Positions 55,211 through 64,000 of a stretch of 64,000 nucleotides of DNA are shown one piece after another. A program made the translations under genes and the position numbers. A model generated the notes under the pieces. It was given only the letters and a program-made list of their open reading frames with translations. It was not told where the DNA came from and did not search any database. The stretch spans positions 682,001 through 746,000 of the forward strand of contig NZ_FOOT01000001.1 of the NCBI RefSeq assembly GCF_900113285.1. Reading direction: 5' to 3'. The stretch is from Pontibacter chinhatensis (GTDB lineage Bacteria; Bacteroidota; Bacteroidia; Cytophagales; Hymenobacteraceae). Numbering within the stretch: position 1 is the first letter of the stretch; every line of letters begins with the position of its first letter.

Positions 55211-56854
55211 TTACTTCGTTGTGCTGCGCTCAATTTCGCGCAGGTTCTCCATTTTCTTGTTGCGCAGGAAGCCGTTGATGTCCTCGAAGTGCTCCCGCAC
55301 GCGCTTGTTGCCAAACTCAAACACCTTGGTAGCCAACCCATCCAGAAAATCCCTGTCGTGCGAAACCAGGATGATGGTTCCGTCAAAGGCTTTCAGGGCG
55401 TCTTTCAGGATTCCCTTCGTTTTGAGGTCCAGGTGGTTGGTAGGTTCGTCCAGTATGAGCAGGTTAACCGGCTGTAGCAGCAGCTTGATCATGGCCAGGC
55501 GCGTTTTCTCACCGCCAGACAGCACCTTTACTTTCTTCTCAATTGTGTCGCCGCTGAACATGAAGGCGCCCAGCAGGTCTTTTACCTTCGTACGGACATC
55601 CCCTACGGCAATCTCATCAATCGTCTGGAAAATGGTTAGGCTCTCGTCCAGCAGCGAAGCCTGGTTCTGGGCGAAGTAGCCAATCATGCTGTTATGGCCC
55701 AACTGCAGCTTTCCGTCAAAGTCAATCTCGCCCATAATCGCTTTCACCAGCGTGGACTTACCCTCACCGTTCTTGCCCACAAAGGCTATTTTCTCGCCAC
55801 GGTTGATGGTCAGGGACACATCCTGGAAAACGGTGTGGTCGCCATACTTCTTGGTAAGCCCTTCTACAATAACAGGGTAGTTACCGGAGCGCGGGGCAGG
55901 CGGGAATTTGAGGTTTAGTGCTGAAGTATCCACCTCATCCACCTCAATAATTTCCATCTTCTCCAGCATCTTCACCCGCGACTGTACCTGCAGGGTTTTA
56001 GAGTAAGTGCCCTTAAAACGCTCGATGAAAGCCGTGATTTCGGCAATCTCTTTCTGCTGGTCGTCGTACTGCTTCTGCTGCTGCTCGCGTCGCTCCTGGC
56101 GCAGCTGCAGGTATTGGCTGTAGTTTACCTTGTAATCGTAGATGCGGCCCATTGTCACCTCGATGGTGCGGTTGGTGATGTTGTCCACGAAGGCCTTGTC
56201 GTGCGAAATCACCATTACGGCCTTGGCGTTGTTCACCAAAAACTCCTCCAGCCACTGAATCGACTCAATATCGAGGTGGTTAGTAGGCTCGTCGAGTAGA
56301 ATCAGGTCGGGTTGCTGCAGCAGGATTTTAGCCAGTTCGATGCGCATGCGCCAGCCACCGCTGAACTCGTTGGTCGGGCGCGTAAAATCCTCGCGCGTAA
56401 AACCGAGGCCTTTTAATGTTTTCTCAACCTCCGCATCGTAGTTTATCTCCTCCACCGAGTAATACTTCTCGCTCAGCTCCGATACCTGCTCGATGATGGC
56501 GTAATATTCATCCGACTCGTAGTCGGTGCGCGTCTCCAGTTCTTTGTTCAGAAACTCCATCTGCTTCTTCATCTCCAGTATTCTGGCAAAGGCTTTGGAA
56601 GCCTCCTCAAACACGGTGCAATCGTCGTCGGTGAGCAGGTGCTGCGGCAGGTAGGCGATTACGGCATCTTTCGGGGCCGACACTTTACCCCGGGTAGGCT
56701 TGTTTACACCGGCAATGATTTTCAACAAGGTGGATTTACCGGCTCCGTTCTTCCCCATCAGGGCAATCCGGTCGTTCTCGTTGATGTTAAAGGTTACGTT
56801 ACTGAAAAGGGCTGCCCCGTTAAACTCTACTGCAACCGCGTCTACTGAAATCAT
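55211..56854 (-). CDS. ABC-F family ATPase
   Basis: 547 residues from the ATG at 56854 (MISVDAVAVEFNG), which places the first ABC domain correctly. Two ABC domains with no membrane helix: Walker A GKNGAGKST and GKNGEGKST, signatures FSGGWRMR and LSGGEKTR, Walker B LLDEPTNHLD in each. The linker between is charged and Gln-rich (LRQERREQQQKQYDDQQKEI). ABC-F proteins act on the ribosome (EttA/Uup type) or give antibiotic protection; this looks like a housekeeping form, but the type cannot be fixed. Confidence 0.93.
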   Translation of the reverse strand: MISVDAVAVEFNGAALFSNVTFNINENDRIALMGKNGAGKSTLLKIIAGVNKPTRGKVSAPKDAVIAYLPQHLLTDDDCTVFEEASKAFARILEMKKQMEFLNKELETRTDYESDEYYAIIEQVSELSEKYYSVEEINYDAEVEKTLKGLGFTREDFTRPTNEFSGGWRMRIELAKILLQQPDLILLDEPTNHLDIESIQWLEEFLVNNAKAVMVISHDKAFVDNITNRTIEVTMGRIYDYKVNYSQYLQLRQERREQQQKQYDDQQKEIAEITAFIERFKGTYSKTLQVQSRVKMLEKMEIIEVDEVDTSALNLKFPPAPRSGNYPVIVEGLTKKYGDHTVFQDVSLTINRGEKIAFVGKNGEGKSTLVKAIMGEIDFDGKLQLGHNSMIGYFAQNQASLLDESLTIFQTIDEIAVGDVRTKVKDLLGAFMFSGDTIEKKVKVLSGGEKTRLAMIKLLLQPVNLLILDEPTNHLDLKTKGILKDALKAFDGTIILVSHDRDFLDGLATKVFEFGNKRVREHFEDINGFLRNKKMENLREIERSTTK

Positions 56855-56962
56855 ACAATCAATTTTAGGGCTGCAAAGATACAAGATATTTCTGCGTATG
56901 CCTCAGAACTTTACCCGAAGTATCCAGTGCTTTATACTTTTCTACCCTTTCCAACACCAGCT

Positions 56963-58345
56963 TTATTGATTCTGCATGATTCCTTTCATCCAGCTATCCA
57001 GCATCTCCACCAGCTCCGGGTTAAAATTATCGCGCACGTAGGCCTCAAAACCCCCGTTTTGCTGCAGCCGCATCAGGTCCTGCTTGGTTCCAACTTTGAT
57101 GAAGCCATGGTCGGTATCGGGAAGGAACTGATAGGCAGCTGAGCCCGGACGCATGGTGTTGAGCGCATTTACCAGCAGCTGCGAGTTATGCGGGCTGATG
57201 GAAGGCAGGTCTGCCCCGCCATAGATAATCAGCACGTTTGTATCGGCATCGCGCCAGGTTTTGTGATAGGGCACGTTCTGTATTTCCTGCATAAAGCGAT
57301 AATGGCGCCCGAAGACATGCCCCTTTCCATCGTACTCGAAGCTTTGCTCCAGGTGCTGTTTATACTTCGGATCCTGCGCCAGATCTTCCGCCGATTTCTT
57401 GCCGACGAGCAATTCGTATGTCAGCGGGCCCAACACCAGCATGTCCTCGTCAATCCGCACCGGGTCAAACCCTATCTCGGCACGCTGCTCCCGGAACACG
57501 TCCAGCATGTACTCATACCAGGGTTTACCGGCCACGCCATACCCGATGATGCCTTTCACCTTTGTATCGGCAGCGATAACAGGCGCTGTGTTGGCGCCGA
57601 GCGAGTGGCCGAATAGGAACACGTTGCCCGTATCCACGAAGTCATAGGTCTGTAGCTTTTTAAGGGCAACCGAGAAGGCAGCCAGTTCTTCTTCGTAGCC
57701 AATCTCGGTGCATGGTGCACTGCCCTGGCTGTCCCCCGCGCCGGGCTTGTCCATTTTGAAAACCGCATAACCTTTGGCCACCAGGCCATCCATCAACCGG
57801 CGCTGCGGGTCGTGCGGGGGCAGGTTATCGATGGAGCTACAGCCGTAGCCCTGCAGGAAGAAAACCGTGGGGTATTTGCCCTTACCTTTTGGCTTCTTTG
57901 CTATCAGGCGGGCGTAGCCGTGGTCTGTCTTCACTTCATCATAGAGCACCTCAGCAGCTGCATCCTCCTCGCGTGGCATTTCCTTCACCTTCCCTTTCAG
58001 CGTCAGTCGCTTCTTGTTCCGGATAACGCCAACCGTAACAGGCGCAGCAGTGGAGAAAGTACGGGCCTTGGCCACCACATCATTTGCCGTCCGGACAGCT
58101 TCCTTGTTGATGCTGACTATGACATCGTTTGGCTGAAGCTTGAGCGCGGCTGCCGTGCTGTTGGGAATAATGGCTACCACCATGGCTCCTGCGCCGTCCC
58201 CGAGCTGATTCACCGCTGCCAGGGAGTCAGAGACTGGCGCAATTTGCACCCCCAGAAAAGGGCGGCGCTTCAGGTGCTGGGCCTGTGCCGGAAAGGCCAG
58301 GGAACAGGCAAAAAAGACGAGAACTGAAAGTATACTTTTGCTCAT
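56963..58345 (-). CDS. Secreted PDZ-alpha/beta hydrolase
   Basis: 460 residues. Signal peptide (MSKSILSVLVFFACSLAFPA), PDZ domain (about 28-115: FLGVQIAPVSDSL, LKLQPNDVIVSIN) and alpha/beta hydrolase (about 140-455) with FFLQGYGCSSID, nucleophile GHSLGAN and a terminal PDTDHGFI. A periplasmic peptidase or esterase; the PDZ may recruit substrate proteins. Divergent from the M16 peptidase operon. Confidence 0.9.
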   Translation of the reverse strand: MSKSILSVLVFFACSLAFPAQAQHLKRRPFLGVQIAPVSDSLAAVNQLGDGAGAMVVAIIPNSTAAALKLQPNDVIVSINKEAVRTANDVVAKARTFSTAAPVTVGVIRNKKRLTLKGKVKEMPREEDAAAEVLYDEVKTDHGYARLIAKKPKGKGKYPTVFFLQGYGCSSIDNLPPHDPQRRLMDGLVAKGYAVFKMDKPGAGDSQGSAPCTEIGYEEELAAFSVALKKLQTYDFVDTGNVFLFGHSLGANTAPVIAADTKVKGIIGYGVAGKPWYEYMLDVFREQRAEIGFDPVRIDEDMLVLGPLTYELLVGKKSAEDLAQDPKYKQHLEQSFEYDGKGHVFGRHYRFMQEIQNVPYHKTWRDADTNVLIIYGGADLPSISPHNSQLLVNALNTMRPGSAAYQFLPDTDHGFIKVGTKQDLMRLQQNGGFEAYVRDNFNPELVEMLDSWMKGIMQNQ

Positions 58346-58538
58346 AGTTTAAATTGGTCAGGTTAAGCTATTCAAGACTAAGTTTATGTATGCGCAGGAG
58401 CTGGAAAAATAATTTTCAAGTATAACGTATCGTTCAGAAATTATTTTTAGATTAACTAATAATATTTTGCACTATACTGCGCAATAATCGTATAGTGCTA
58501 TATTTAATGCTGAAACCTAATCCTAACCAATTGTTCCT
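58346..58538. promoter_or_regulatory. Divergent promoter region with inverted repeat
   Basis: The perfect inverted repeat GCACTATAC/GTATAGTGC (58469-58477 and 58490-58498, 12-base spacer) lies 40 bases before the M16 start, just after ATATTTTG (near 58463-58470), a one-mismatch -7 box. It may be an operator or a leader hairpin of the M16 operon. Confidence 0.45.
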
Positions 58539-59999
58539 ATGCAATTTATCCCTAACCTATTCCATCCGACTAAGCGGCGACTGATACCGCTGGTATTTGG
58601 TGCGGCTGTTCTGGCGGCTTCCTGCAGCCAGAAAACAACGGCGCCCACCGCTAGTACCACCGAAGGTGCCGAGGCTGTTGATACGACCGAGGTGGCTACC
58701 GCCGCTCCAACCTATCAGGTGCCGGTAGATTACTACAAGCTGGACAATGGCCTGAAAGTGGTGCTCTCGCCTGACAAGACGGCTCCTGTCGTAACGGTGG
58801 CGGTGTACTACAACATCGGTTTCCGGATTGAGCCCAAGGACCGCACCGGCTTTGCCCACCTGTTCGAGCACATGATGTTCCAAGGATCGGAGAACCTGGG
58901 TAAGATGGAGTTCATCCAACTGGTGCAGAAGAACGGCGGCATCCTGAACGGCAGCACGCGCTTTGACTACACCAACTACTTCGAGATTGTGCCGGCGCAC
59001 AAGCTGGAGACCATGCTCTGGGCAGAAGCGGACCGCATGAAGGGCCTCAACATTACGCAGGAAAACCTGACTAACCAGCAGGGTGTGGTGAAGAACGAGG
59101 TGAAGGTGAACGTGCTCAACCAGCCCTATGGCGGTTTTCCGTGGCTCGACATGCCGCAGTATGCCAACAAGAACTGGTACAACGCCCACAACTTCTATGG
59201 CGACCTGAAAGACCTGGATGCTGCCAACCTGGAGGACGTGCAGTCGTTCTTTAAAACCTTTTACTCGCCCAACAATGCATCCCTGGTGATAGTCGGGGAT
59301 TTTGAGCCGGAGCAGGCCAAACAGTGGGTGCAGCAGTACTTCGGGCAGATTCCATCCTCTACCCTGCCCGCACCGGTAGACCTGACCGAGCCGCGCCAGG
59401 AGAAAGAGCAGCGCTTTACCAAGGACGACAAGCTGGCCAACAAGCCGGCCCTGGCCTTTGCCTACCACATGCCGGAGCGCAACACACCTGAGTATTATGC
59501 CATGGGCCTGCTGGACCAGATACTACTGCAGGGCAACGACAGCCGCTTGTACCAGGCCCTGGTGCAGGAGAAAGGCTATACGGGCTCGGTTACCGGTGGC
59601 ATAAACGCCTACCTGGGCAACATGTTTAACTACAACGGCCCTATGCTGTGGATGGGCAACCTGGTGTACGACAAAGATGTTTCGGCCGACTCTATCCTCA
59701 CGGTGCTGGACCAGGAGGTGGCAAGGCTGCAGCAGGAAGGCATTAGCCAGGAACAGCTTGACCTGGCTATGGTAAAAGTCCGCTCCTCCCTCTACGACCA
59801 GTTGAGCGAACTCTACGGGTTTGGCAAGGCAGACCTGCTGGCAAGCTTCGCCCTGTTTGACGATAACCCGGCCCGCATCAACGAGCTGGAGGCGGAGTTC
59901 CGGAAAGTAACGCCCGAGGTGATTCAGCGAACCATCAAGGAATACCTGCGACCCACTAACCGCACCATACTTGTCATCAACCCACAGGCCCAAATCTAG
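58539..59999 (+). CDS. M16 zinc peptidase, catalytic subunit lipoprotein
   Basis: 486 residues. Lipobox LAASC (Cys29). Inverted zinc site HLFEH (His107, Glu110, His111) in GFAHLFEHMMFQGSEN and third ligand Glu187 in GVVKNEVKVNV, the expected 77-residue spacing. A one-repeat-type (M16B) subunit that cuts peptides in the periplasm. Its partner lacks zinc residues and starts 6 bases downstream, giving a heterodimer. Confidence 0.95.
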   Translation: MQFIPNLFHPTKRRLIPLVFGAAVLAASCSQKTTAPTASTTEGAEAVDTTEVATAAPTYQVPVDYYKLDNGLKVVLSPDKTAPVVTVAVYYNIGFRIEPKDRTGFAHLFEHMMFQGSENLGKMEFIQLVQKNGGILNGSTRFDYTNYFEIVPAHKLETMLWAEADRMKGLNITQENLTNQQGVVKNEVKVNVLNQPYGGFPWLDMPQYANKNWYNAHNFYGDLKDLDAANLEDVQSFFKTFYSPNNASLVIVGDFEPEQAKQWVQQYFGQIPSSTLPAPVDLTEPRQEKEQRFTKDDKLANKPALAFAYHMPERNTPEYYAMGLLDQILLQGNDSRLYQALVQEKGYTGSVTGGINAYLGNMFNYNGPMLWMGNLVYDKDVSADSILTVLDQEVARLQQEGISQEQLDLAMVKVRSSLYDQLSELYGFGKADLLASFALFDDNPARINELEAEFRKVTPEVIQRTIKEYLRPTNRTILVINPQAQI

Positions 60000-60005
60000 A
60001 ACATC

Positions 60006-61409
60006 ATGAAAAATATACTTACGATATCGCTAAGCGTGCTGCTGGCCATGAGCGCCAGTATAGCCGTGGCACAGAAACAGACTCCACCGGAAGGCGGACA
60101 GCCCAAGAACTTTACCCTGCCTGCCAAGGAAGAATTTAAACTGCCCAATGGCCTGGAGGCGACCATGGTGCCCTATGGGGAACTACCGAAGGTGACCATA
60201 AACCTGGTAGTGCAGACCGGCAACGTACATGAGCAGGCCAACGAGAACGGACTGGCAGACATCACCGGTCACCTGATGCAGGAAGGCACCACCACCCGCA
60301 GCGCCACGCAGATAGCGGAAGAAGTGGCGCGCATGGGCGGCTCTCTGAACATCAGCATCGGTGCCAACCAAACCATCATTTATGCGGATGCGCTTTCGGA
60401 GTATGGACCGGAGCTGGTAGCACTCATGGCGGACTTGCTGCAGAACCCATCCTTTCCGGAGTCGGAATTGGAGCGGGTGAAGAACGATTTTAAGCGGCAG
60501 ATGAACCTGGCCCGCGCGCAACCGGGCATGCAGGCGCAAATCAGGTTCACCAAAGCCCTGTACGGCGACCACCCCTATGGCCGCGACCTGCCTACCGACA
60601 AGGAGATAGACGCCTATACCTTGGAACAGGTGCGAAACTTCTACCAGAATCAGTTCGGAGCGAAGCGCACCAATGTGTATGTAGCCGGCAGGTTCGATGA
60701 AAGTGCCATGAAAGAGGCTATTACTTCTTCGCTCCGCGGCTGGCGCGAGGGACCTGCACGTGAGATTCAGCTGGCCAAACCAGTTACGAAAAGCGATATG
60801 ATTGTGGTGGACCGACCCGGTGCTCCGCAGTCCACCCTCGTTATCGGTTTGCCTGTAGTTCCCCCTTCCCATCCCGATTACATGGCGCTCCGTGTTACCA
60901 ATTCGCTGCTGGGTGGCTCTTTTGGCTCCCGGATCACCCGCAACATTCGCGAAGACAAAGGTTATACCTACTCGCCCTACAGTTCCATCTCGGCCAGGTA
61001 TAAGGTGGGTGACTGGTACCAGCAAGCCGATGTGACGACTGAGCATACCGGAAACTCGCTTAAAGAGATCGTGTATGAAATTGACAGGCTGCGTAAAGAG
61101 CCACCAACCGAGGAAGAACTGAAAGGCATTCAGAATTATGAGGCCGGGCTTTTTGTGTTGCGCAACTCCACTCCATCGGGTATCATCAGCCAGCTCAACT
61201 TCCTCGACCTGCACGACCTGCCCGAAACGTTCCTGACCAACCAGGTAGAGAACATACATGCCGTGACGCCCCAGAAAGTACAAGAAATCGCCAAAACCTA
61301 CATGCGCCCGAAAGAAATGACGCTGGTAGTGGTGGGTGATAAAAAAGTGATTGACAAGCAGCTGAAGAAGTTTCAGGACGACCTGAAGAAGATGCCTGCC
61401 GTGCAGTAA
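60006..61409 (+). CDS. M16-family non-catalytic partner subunit
   Basis: 467 residues with a signal peptide (MKNILTISLSVLLAMSASIA). At the place of HxxEH stands ITGHLMQEGT, so zinc cannot bind. The substrate-binding Arg/Tyr motif of such subunits is kept (NIREDKGYTYSPYSSIS). It completes the active site of the upstream zinc subunit as in mitochondrial and bacterial M16B pairs. A strong terminator follows. Confidence 0.94.
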   Translation: MKNILTISLSVLLAMSASIAVAQKQTPPEGGQPKNFTLPAKEEFKLPNGLEATMVPYGELPKVTINLVVQTGNVHEQANENGLADITGHLMQEGTTTRSATQIAEEVARMGGSLNISIGANQTIIYADALSEYGPELVALMADLLQNPSFPESELERVKNDFKRQMNLARAQPGMQAQIRFTKALYGDHPYGRDLPTDKEIDAYTLEQVRNFYQNQFGAKRTNVYVAGRFDESAMKEAITSSLRGWREGPAREIQLAKPVTKSDMIVVDRPGAPQSTLVIGLPVVPPSHPDYMALRVTNSLLGGSFGSRITRNIREDKGYTYSPYSSISARYKVGDWYQQADVTTEHTGNSLKEIVYEIDRLRKEPPTEEELKGIQNYEAGLFVLRNSTPSGIISQLNFLDLHDLPETFLTNQVENIHAVTPQKVQEIAKTYMRPKEMTLVVVGDKKVIDKQLKKFQDDLKKMPAVQ

Positions 61410-61427
61410 GTTTGTTTATACTTTCCA

Positions 61428-61478
61428 AATAATGCCAGTCCCCGGGAGTTTCTTCCGGGGACTGGCATTATTCTTTTA
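61428..61478 (+). terminator. Rho-independent terminator of the M16 operon
   Basis: Perfect 18-bp stem (61428-61445 with 61455-61472; inner part CCAGTCCCCGG/CCGGGGACTGG), 9-base loop and CTTTTAT. Confidence 0.9.
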
Positions 61479-61582
61479 TACTTTGTTTGGGGGGGCGCAT
61501 ACCCTTCGTGAGATTCTAGGAGAGGGACTTTTAGGTAAAGTATAAGTTGCCATAAGCGCTTTGCTCAAAATATACTATTGGA

Positions 61583-62091
61583 GTTTTGTAATTACCGGGC
61601 CCAACCACTCCTGCCCCTCCTTATCCAAGGCGGGGAGCCTGTGACTGCTGTTGTTAAAGTATAAGCTCCGTAGCAAACGGTATTGGGAGTTACACCCCTA
61701 TGGTCCCCTCAAGGGGACAGTCTGTATTCGTTCCATAGCAAAGGCTGTAGCTATCGAACCTGTTCCCAGCCTTTGGGTTGAGCGCCTTCTAGATTTCCGG
61801 TGCCGCTGTGGCGGCATTGCGACGTAGGAGCAAAGGAAATGTAGACAGCGCGATGCCCGAAGGCGAGGCCTCCCGGCCTTGAGGGAGCCAAGTAAGAGAT
61901 GAAACAATAGCTTATGTAAGTCTGGAGGATGAACGGGGGCTAGAAAGTATAGCTTGTGTCAGTTGAGGGAAGCGGCGGCTATGAAAGTATAAACCGACAA
62001 GTATAGCCGAAGTATAAGTATGGCTTTTCAAGCCAGTTGGGTTACAAACCCAACATCATAGGTAGGCACGAGTTGCAAACTCGCGCCAGCG
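61583..62091 (+). repeat. Composite dispersed repeat, copy C
   Basis: Left edge TTTTGTAATTACCGGG as in copy B. It lacks the 20-bp palindrome and the CCCACCCC block. Core at 61763-61905, heptamers at 61946, 61985, 61999 and 62009, and paired hairpins TTGGGTTACAAACCCAA (62037-62053) and CGAGTTGCAAACTCG (62069-62083). Compared with copy A, G:C pairs in the second hairpin are replaced by A:T pairs on both sides. Between convergent genes. Confidence 0.88.
61763..61905 (+). ncRNA. Putative structured RNA core, copy C
   Basis: Apical hairpin here is TGCCGC TGTG GCGGCA, different from A and B but fully paired. The shared stems and the terminal GAGATGAAAC are kept. Shortest of the three copies. Confidence 0.55.
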
Positions 62092-62205
62092 GGATGAGAA
62101 GCGGCGGGTATAAAGTATAAACAGAAGTTGCGGTAACAGTTCTTCCATACTTGAGGTAACTGCTACCGCACCTTCCACCTATCAATCTATACTTTAAACC
62201 CGGAG

Positions 62206-63414
62206 TTATACTTTCTCCAGCACCACGGCATACCCCTGCCCTACGCCTACACACATGGTAGCCAGGGCATAACGCTTATTGGTTCGCTGCAGAGAAAGAG
62301 CTGCACTGTGTACAATACGAGTGCCCGACATGCCGAGTGGGTGGCCGAGGGCAATGGCGCCACCATTTACGTTCACGCGCGGGTCCTCGTCCTCCAGACC
62401 TAAGGCACGGGTGCAGGCGAGGCTTTGGGCGGCGAAGGCCTCGTTCAACTCGATTATGTCCATGTCGTCCAGGCTGAGCCCTGCTCTTTCCAGCGCCTTT
62501 TGTGTGGCTGGTACCGGGCCGATGCCCATGATGCGCGGCTCCACTCCTACCACTGCCGAACTTACGATGCGGGCCAAGGGCTTAAGGCCATACTTCTCTA
62601 CCGCTTCCCCGGACACCACATAGGCAGCTGCGGCACCATCATTCAAACCCGAGGCATTGCCGGCAGTAACAGTACCATCAGCCTTAAAAGCCGGACGCAA
62701 TTTTGCCAAGGTTTCTACCGTGGTGTTGGGGCGGATAAACTCGTCTTCCGATACCACTACCGGATCGCCTTTGCGCTGGGGTATCGTTACAGGCATAATC
62801 TCCTCGGCCAGGATGCCGTTCTGCTGCGCCTGCGCTGCCTTGCGCTGCGAGTGGTAGGCAAACTTATCCTGGTCCTCACGGGAAATTTCATACTTCTCGG
62901 CCAGGTTTTCAGCGGTATTGCCCATGGGGTCCACGCCGTACATTTCTTTCATCTTCGGGTTGACGAAGCGCCAGCCGAAACTTGAATCATGCATCTGGGA
63001 ATCGGTGCCGAAGGCTTTGCTCGGCTTGGAAACGACCAGCGGGCCACGCGTCATGTGCTCCACGCCGCCCGCGATAAATACCTCCCCGTCACCGGCTTTA
63101 ATGGCACGCGCCGCGTTGATGATTGCGGACATGCCCGATGCGCAAAGGCGGTTAACCGTTTCGCCAGGCACGGAGGTTGGTAGCCCGGCCAGCAGCAACG
63201 CCATCCGGGCCACGTTGCGGTTGTCCTCGCCAGCCTGGTTGTGGCAGCCAAGTATAACGTCGTCCACTGCGTCCTGCGGGATGCCGGGGTTACGGCTTAC
63301 TAGTTCCCGGATGACCATGGCCGCCAGGTCGTCGGTGCGCACGGGGGAAAGTTTACCGCCAAAGCTTCCGATCGGAGTTCTTATTCCATCTATGATATAG
63401 GCTTCTTTGCTCAT
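62206..63414 (-). CDS. pcaF: Thiolase, probably 3-oxoadipyl-CoA thiolase
   Basis: 402 residues from the ATG at 63414 ([16 protein letters not shown]); the earlier start would add a poor stretch. Active-site Cys91 in [12 protein letters not shown], His in [17 protein letters not shown] and the second Cys in [35 protein letters not shown] favours the PcaF/PaaJ subgroup. It cleaves 3-oxoadipyl-CoA to succinyl-CoA and acetyl-CoA. The CoA-transferase subunit upstream supports this. The stop is built from AAAGTATAA. Confidence 0.85.
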   Translation of the reverse strand: MSKEAYIIDGIRTPIGSFGGKLSPVRTDDLAAMVIRELVSRNPGIPQDAVDDVILGCHNQAGEDNRNVARMALLLAGLPTSVPGETVNRLCASGMSAIINAARAIKAGDGEVFIAGGVEHMTRGPLVVSKPSKAFGTDSQMHDSSFGWRFVNPKMKEMYGVDPMGNTAENLAEKYEISREDQDKFAYHSQRKAAQAQQNGILAEEIMPVTIPQRKGDPVVVSEDEFIRPNTTVETLAKLRPAFKADGTVTAGNASGLNDGAAAAYVVSGEAVEKYGLKPLARIVSSAVVGVEPRIMGIGPVPATQKALERAGLSLDDMDIIELNEAFAAQSLACTRALGLEDEDPRVNVNGGAIALGHPLGMSGTRIVHSAALSLQRTNKRYALATMCVGVGQGYAVVLEKV

Positions 63415-63459
63415 ACTTATACTTTTATACTTTGTCGCGGCAGCCATACTTGCTGGCGG

Positions 63460-64000
63460 CTACCCTAATCTCTCTTCAAAATGGGCCGATGTTTTAGTCC
63501 GCACTTCTTCCAGCGTAGCACCCGGCATCAGCTCCGTTAGCGTCAGCTGCCCGTCAATAAATCGGAACACGGCCAGATCGGTGACGATCATATCCACAGC
63601 CTTGAGCGCTGTAAGCGGCAGCTTACAGTCAGGTACTACTTTGGCAGAACCATCTTTGTTCGTGTGGGTCATGGTGATGATGAGCGTTTTGGCTCCGGAG
63701 GCCAGGTCCATGGCGCCGCCAACACCCAGCAGCGGTTGGCCCGGCACCGCCCAGTTGGCCAGGTTGGCTTTCTCATCCACCTCCAGACCGCCCATAATGG
63801 CCACATCCACGTGCCTGCCGCGGATCATGGCAAACGAGTCGGCACTATCGAAGTAGCTGGCACCCGGCAGGGCTGTTACCGGAATTTTACCGGCATTCAC
63901 CGGATAATCCATCGCGCCTCCCCCGTCAGTTGGGGTTGGCCCGACGCCCAGCATCCCGTTCTCGGTGTGCATCACAATGCCATCTGCCGGCGTGATCAAA
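63460..64000 (-). CDS. 3-oxoacid (3-oxoadipate) CoA-transferase subunit B, partial
   Basis: The 5' end lies beyond the window; about 180 residues are visible. [13 protein letters not shown] carries the catalytic Glu of subunit [19 protein letters not shown] and [21 protein letters not shown] follow. It ends 45 bases before the thiolase start on the same strand, so both belong to one operon for degradation of aromatic or other dicarboxylic CoA intermediates (PcaJ-like). The A subunit should lie just outside the window. Confidence 0.9.
   Translation of the reverse strand, partial: LITPADGIVMHTENGMLGVGPTPTDGGGAMDYPVNAGKIPVTALPGASYFDSADSFAMIRGRHVDVAIMGGLEVDEKANLANWAVPGQPLLGVGGAMDLASGAKTLIITMTHTNKDGSAKVVPDCKLPLTALKAVDMIVTDLAVFRFIDGQLTLTELMPGATLEEVRTKTSAHFEERLG

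Overview
The window looks like a chromosomal segment from a Bacteroidota bacterium, most probably family Hymenobacteraceae (Pontibacter-like). Support: two secreted proteins end in type IX secretion (T9SS) type A sorting domains; there is a LytTR/LytS-type two-component pair, a lanthipeptide-type LanB, many lipoproteins and SRPBCC/DinB/WYL stress genes, A-rich leaders instead of clear Shine-Dalgarno sites, and a promoter-like TAnnTTTG pattern. Genus assignment is inference. No tRNA, rRNA, CRISPR array or intact insertion sequence was seen.

Layout. 1-2.0 kb: a two-gene sensory unit on the minus strand, an RsbQ-like hydrolase coupled to a PAS histidine kinase (cut by the window edge). 2.5-6.2 kb: a large T9SS-exported beta-propeller-repeat protein. 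6.6-14.8 kb: bacterial alpha-2-macroglobulin lipoprotein plus PBP1C, a known envelope-defence pair. 14.9-18.7 kb: two SxxK serine hydrolases around an endonuclease/exonuclease/phosphatase-fold membrane protein. 19.2-26.6 kb: PEP carboxylase, a hybrid histidine kinase, an alpha-oxoamine-synthase/acyltransferase fusion and a small STAS-like protein. 27.5-31.8 kb: small membrane protein, Ca/Na antiporter, DUF983 protein, AraC regulator and a split YeeE/YedE sulfur transporter. 32.3-36.6 kb: a HEIGH-type metallopeptidase lipoprotein and a T9SS subtilase-like protein.

37.2-42.4 kb holds the most unusual locus: a LytTR response regulator and a LytS-type kinase on the plus strand, interleaved with a 53-residue Cys-free, Thr/Ser-rich peptide gene and a full-length LanB dehydratase on the minus strand. 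It reads as a minimal RiPP (dehydrated peptide) system tied to a two-component system, with no LanC, transporter or protease beside it. 42.6-48.9 kb is a stress/detoxification cluster (VOC, two SRPBCC proteins, GlxA-type regulator, WYL regulator, DinB) interrupted by an AT-rich patch with two hypothetical genes and a cysteine-less SUMF1 protein. 49.1-53.4 kb is a complete leuACDB operon. 53.6-63.4 kb: helical-repeat protein, ABC-F ATPase, PDZ-hydrolase, a catalytic/non-catalytic M16 peptidase pair and a beta-ketoadipate-type thiolase followed upstream by a partial CoA-transferase subunit B.

Two layers of non-coding structure overlay the genes. (1) The heptamer AAGTATA/TATACTT occurs about 140 times by eye, on both strands, in intergenic DNA and in all reading frames of genes, including six tandem copies at 43133-43174. 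(2) A composite, non-coding repeat of about 0.5-0.7 kb is present three times (about 26.7, 33.2 and 61.6 kb), each time between convergent genes and in the same orientation. It carries a roughly 145-nt core whose internal hairpin changes sequence but keeps its pairing, so it may be a structured RNA. Related short palindromes occur near 12.1-12.4 and 47.0 kb.
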